Source of the DNA: Hypsibius dujardini
Taxonomy: Eukaryota; Tardigrada; Eutardigrada; Parachela; Hypsibiidae
DNA length: 22,430 bases
Reading direction: 5' to 3'
NCBI GenBank assembly: GCA_001579985.1
Contig: LRSR01006358.1
Span: forward strand, 1-22,430
This document shows, in pieces, positions 19,304 through 22,430 of this stretch. A model generated the notes under the pieces. The model was not told the DNA's origin and searched no databases. It worked only from the letters and a program-made list of their open reading frames with translations. Both the position numbers and the translations under genes were made by a program. Every line of letters starts with the position of its first letter. The stretch's first letter is position 1.

Positions 19304-20678
19304 ATGAGCAGCAGCAGCGTCGGCGCGGCAGAATGGTCCAGAAGTGCGAGATTTGCGCTTAATTTCACACACTGGAATCCATCTGCCGAGGAATGGAGCG
19401 AATGCTGTTCTCGCGTCGAGCTGGAAGAGATTGCGAGAATTCAGCGCTTCGTTTACAAGAAAGATGCGAAAGCTGCGCTGGCGGGTCGCCTCATTTTGCG
19501 GCACTTCTTGACGGATGTAAGTCTACCGGAAAAAAGTCGTTTACAGCACTGCACAATCAATGAATCAATTGCATGTATTCTGATGAATTATATTGTCCTC
19601 AACTCATCAATCAATTCATCGGTCTACATGTTCGGGAAAAAGGTGTCGTTAACAGCACGGCGCAATCAATCAATCAATTGCGTGTATTGTGATGAATTAT
19701 GTTGTCCGCAACTCATCAATCAATTCATCGGTCTACATGTTCGGAGTTCGGGATCGATCGTGGCTCTCAGCCAATCCACCATTGTTAGGTATCCGTGATG
19801 TAATTCACTTTTTCCTTCTTGTTCCATTCAGGTTTTGCAAGTAAAGAATTCGTCGCTTGTGTTTGGGCGAGGCGAAAAAGGCAAACCATTCCTTCAGAGT
19901 CCGCCACAAAGCGAGCATGTTTGGGATTTCAATTTGTCGCACAGCGGAGATTTCGTCGTTTTGGGAGCGGAACAAGATGCGTTGATTGGAATTGACATCA
20001 TGAAAACGGACTTTCCCAGAGGCAAAAACCTGGCGGACTACTTCAAGTTAATGAGCTCTCAGTTTTCATCCAGGGTACGTCCTATTTCGAAATGGCTTAA
20101 TTTTATATAAAAAACTTTTTATTTAAATAACTTTGCCATTGGATTAAAACTTATTTAATATTTTACTTAAATTCAAACACGTTATTTAACACCACTACGG
20201 CTGACCATTTGGCTGACTGGTCTGACATCATCGTTCACTCGCTCGATTCTTATTCCAGGAATGGGACCTGATTCGTGCCCCTGCAAACGACACGGACAAA
20301 CTAAGGAATTTCTACCGGCTCTGGTGTTTGAAAGAAAGCTATGTCAAGGCGCTCGGGGTGGGAATCGGCTATAACGTCTCGCGACTGGACTTCGATCTGC
20401 CGGATAAAACGCTTGTGTCGCCGGAAGGCCGCCGTCACATTTCCCTTTCGATTGAAAGCACGATTCAGCCGGATTGGAGCTTCACAGAATTCGTAGTGGA
20501 CGAGCATCATGTGGGGGCAGTGGCTGTTCAGGCTCAGGCGCAACTTACGCAGCGTGAAAGGACACCGGAAATGGTTTTCCTTACGATGGATGAGATTGTG
20601 GCGAAGCTGGAACCGCTTGCAGAATCCGATCCGGAGCTTGGGGCTCGGTTTTGCTCTAAACTTGAGAGACCATCCTGA
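19304..20678 (+). CDS. AASDHPPT: 4'-phosphopantetheinyl transferase (AASDHPPT-like), 3 exons
   Basis: Exons: 19304-19516, 19832-20074, 20259-20678 (TGA 20676-20678), all phase 0, giving 291 aa (human 309). The enzyme moves the phosphopantetheine arm of CoA to a conserved Ser of carrier proteins: fatty acid synthase ACP, the mitochondrial ACP, and in animals 10-formyl-THF dehydrogenase. Sfp/AcpS-type motifs are clear: FVYKKDAKAALAGRLILR near the N-terminus, NLSHSGDFVVLGAE, GIDIMKTD (Asp126, metal ligand) and LWCLKESYVKALGVGIGY (Glu178, Lys182). DEHH occurs near the C-terminus, as in the human enzyme. An in-frame upstream ATG at 19238 would add 22 aa. I prefer 19304 because the distance to the first conserved motif then equals the human one. 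The gene lies between PON-B/TRPM2-like and PON-C without obvious functional linkage. Confidence 0.95.
19524..19743 (+). repeat. 109-bp tandem duplication in AASDHPPT intron 1
   Basis: Two adjacent copies, offset by 109 bp, share blocks such as ctcatcaatcaattcatcgg and tctacatgttcgg and differ at scattered positions. The array starts about 8 bp after the donor and fills most of the 315-bp intron (19517-19831). The open frame running into it is intronic. Confidence 0.9.
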
Positions 20679-21099
20679 AGTTCGGAACGCTCCGGATCAG
20701 CGTGGCCGGACCGCTGAGCTGAAATTCGGACATTATAAATGGAACTAGCATTTAATTCCGTACTTATTTTCTACGTTTTAACTATTTTAATATATCCTTA
20801 CTCCCTTCATTCCTCGACGATTTTGTTTATAAAAAATACTCAGTTGAACTTTGTTCTAGTTTACGCAACAGCAAGAGACTCGTACCTTTCGCATCGGCTC
20901 CCAACGTGCCACCCCTCATTCCGAGTAATTAGAATGGTCAGTGTGAAGCAGCATCATTGTTTGGACAAACTTCGCATTGTTAAGCACTCCATTTTTTCGG
21001 CTCAGAGACCGAGGCAAACAAATACTCAGACAGACCGGCAGACAGGCGGACGAACGAACGTGGCGACAGACAGACAGAAAGACAGACAGACAGACAGAC

Positions 21100-21134
<35 letters not shown>

Positions 21135-21344
21135 CCCTTGAGGATTTTATCGGAATGTTCTGCATTCTGTGCTAATCTGTTCATACATTTAAGATTCCTG
21201 TTCCTCATGTGAATGCGAGTGGTTCTTTAGTCATACAGTTGCTCGCTGTTTTACTTCTTGGGCTTTTTGCTTACTCATCCCATTTCCTGGTCTTTCCGCT
21301 TCCCGAAGCTTATTTTCATCCCTAAAACTTTGTATCTGCTCAAA
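20679..21344. other. Intergenic spacer between AASDHPPT and PON-C
   Basis: It holds the AASDHPPT 3' end, AT-rich sequence, a CAGA microsatellite (about 21028-21132) and the PON-C promoter region. No additional gene is supported. Frames across the microsatellite are artefacts. Confidence 0.6.
21028..21132 (+). repeat. CAGA microsatellite upstream of PON-C
   Basis: Interrupted, then nearly perfect CAGA tetramers on the + strand (best 21065-21132), about 210 bp upstream of the PON-C start codon. Confidence 0.95.
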
Positions 21345-22430
21345 ATGGGTTTCTTCCTGCGATTTTTCTTCTACGGAATTTTCGTTGCGGCGGCTGGGCT
21401 TTTTGCTTCGCGACTAATGTAGGTACCGGGTTGCCGGTAGGTAGCAGGAAGATCCCATTGGAACCTGCAACCTGGGAAAAAAATGTGAAAACATCCTCCA
21501 GGCATGCACAGTATTTGTAGACGTGGCAACAACTCTCAACCGTCCCTCATTTTATGGGTTGCAGAGAATTTTTGGACGTCAACAAGGTGATTCACACGAA
21601 TGTTCCGGGACCATGTAAATTCGTCAAGGGAGTTGGTAGGTTTTCTCCGGTTCTCATCGAAATACAGCCCTGATTTCTCGATTGATTGTTGAATTGATTG
21701 GCTTAACGGTCCGTACTGGCAGATTGCCTGCATTTTTGAATGATCTCTCGATTGATTGATTTGTTTTCGAAATACACATTCGATTGGTTGAATATTTGGT
21801 CCATTCATTGATTTGTCCCTTACTCAATTGGTTGTTTCAAAGTTGGTTTTCATGGGTGTTATTTTTCAATTTCAATTAGAACACGGTGCGGAGGACATTG
21901 CGGTGCTCCCTTCAGGTGTAGCCATCCTTTCTACGGTATGGTTTCGTCGCGTATGACGGAAGGGTTCTGGAATGGGCCACCGGGCGGCAGGGGGCGCTCT
22001 GTCACAAATTTATAGAAAACAGATTAGTCACTGCGTAGTCGGCGCCCTCTATAGTGAGCTTTTTCTAACCGTCTAATTATTTCGTTTTTTAAACATGTTC
22101 TCACAACTTTTCTTCATATCTGATACGCGTTCCACCGGGGTTATCGATTATTCTCTGTCGTTTAAGATCTTGGTGTCACCTAAAACCTGTCTGGAAGTTG
22201 TCATTCCAGGGTGGCCCATTCCAGGGTGGCCCATTCCAGGGGTGGCCCATTCCAGGGGTGGCTCATTCCAGGGTGGCGCATTTCAGGGTGGCCTATTCCA
22301 GGGTGGCCTATTCCAGGGGTGGCCCATTCCAGGGTGGCCCATTCCAGGGTGGCCCATTCCAGGGTGGCCCATTCCAGGGTGGCCCATTCCAGGGTGGCCC
22401 ATTCCAGGGTACGGGAAAGTCAAGTGGCCC
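21345..22430 (+). CDS. Paraoxonase/arylesterase PON-C, 5' part only (exons 1-3)
   Basis: Exons 21345-21418, 21565-21635 and 21880-21935 are seen. The rest lies beyond the window. Exon lengths 74, 71 and 56 and their phases equal those of PON-A and PON-B. The protein begins MGFFLRFFFYGIF, a hydrophobic anchor, followed by NVPGPCKFVKGVEHGAEDIAVLP, which carries the disulfide Cys42 and the calcium-site Glu53-Asp54. The next intron (from 21936) contains a minisatellite and continues past the window edge. By family it is a calcium-dependent lactonase/arylesterase. Completeness cannot be judged because the active-site His codons lie in exons not present here. It belongs to the same array as PON-A and PON-B but is separated from them by the TRPM2-like and AASDHPPT genes. 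Confidence 0.93.
21967..22410. mobile_element. Possible inverted-repeat element whose right end grew into the minisatellite
   Basis: The isolated inverted unit at 21967-21981 and the tandem units from 22202 would be the two ends of a short non-coding element of about 240 bp. The right terminal repeat would have expanded in tandem. This reading is inference; no target-site duplication is identifiable because the right boundary is obscured. Confidence 0.35.
22202..22410 (+). repeat. 15-bp minisatellite (ggtggcccattccag) in PON-C intron 3
   Basis: About 14 tandem units of 15-16 bp with few variants run almost to the window end. A perfect reverse-complement single unit, ctggaatgggccacc, stands at 21967-21981 in the same intron. 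Confidence 0.95.

Overview
The window is nuclear DNA from an animal with a compact genome. Every gene recognised is a metazoan family split into many short exons, with GT-AG introns mostly 40-400 bp. Spacers and introns are rich in tetranucleotide microsatellites (CAGA/TCTG, GATT) and small tandem duplications. I cannot place the lineage by eye. A small-genome invertebrate fits; tardigrade is only a weak guess.

Layout: (1) a TMEM209-like nuclear-envelope protein, + strand, 925-4168, 10 exons. (2) Two head-to-tail paraoxonase/arylesterase genes, + strand: PON-A 4867-6816 and PON-B 7449-9721. They have nine exons each with identical exon lengths, 369 aa each. (3) A TRPM2-like cation channel on the - strand, 18167-10126, about 26 exons, about 1514 aa. 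It has an N-terminal TRPM homology region, six transmembrane segments, coiled coil and a C-terminal NUDT9-homology domain whose Nudix box looks lost. (4) A 4'-phosphopantetheinyl transferase (AASDHPPT), + strand, 19304-20678, 3 exons. (5) The first three exons of a third paraoxonase, PON-C, + strand, from 21345 and running off the right edge. The three paraoxonases therefore flank the channel and transferase genes.

Exon coordinates were built by hand by matching splice-site dinucleotides, codon phase and family similarity. All internal junctions agree in phase, and the summed lengths are whole codons (641, 369, 369, 1514 and 291 aa).

Functionally, the genes are mostly unrelated housekeeping or accessory functions: nuclear-pore-associated membrane protein, calcium-dependent lactonases, ADP-ribose/oxidative-stress-type channel, and carrier-protein activation. 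The most notable observations are the degenerate Nudix box in the TRPM2-like tail, residue changes separating PON-A from PON-B, complementary microsatellites in the channel introns, two foldback (MITE-like) elements inside introns, and a minisatellite in PON-C whose unit has an inverted copy nearby. I saw no clear evidence of a previously undescribed multi-gene system.
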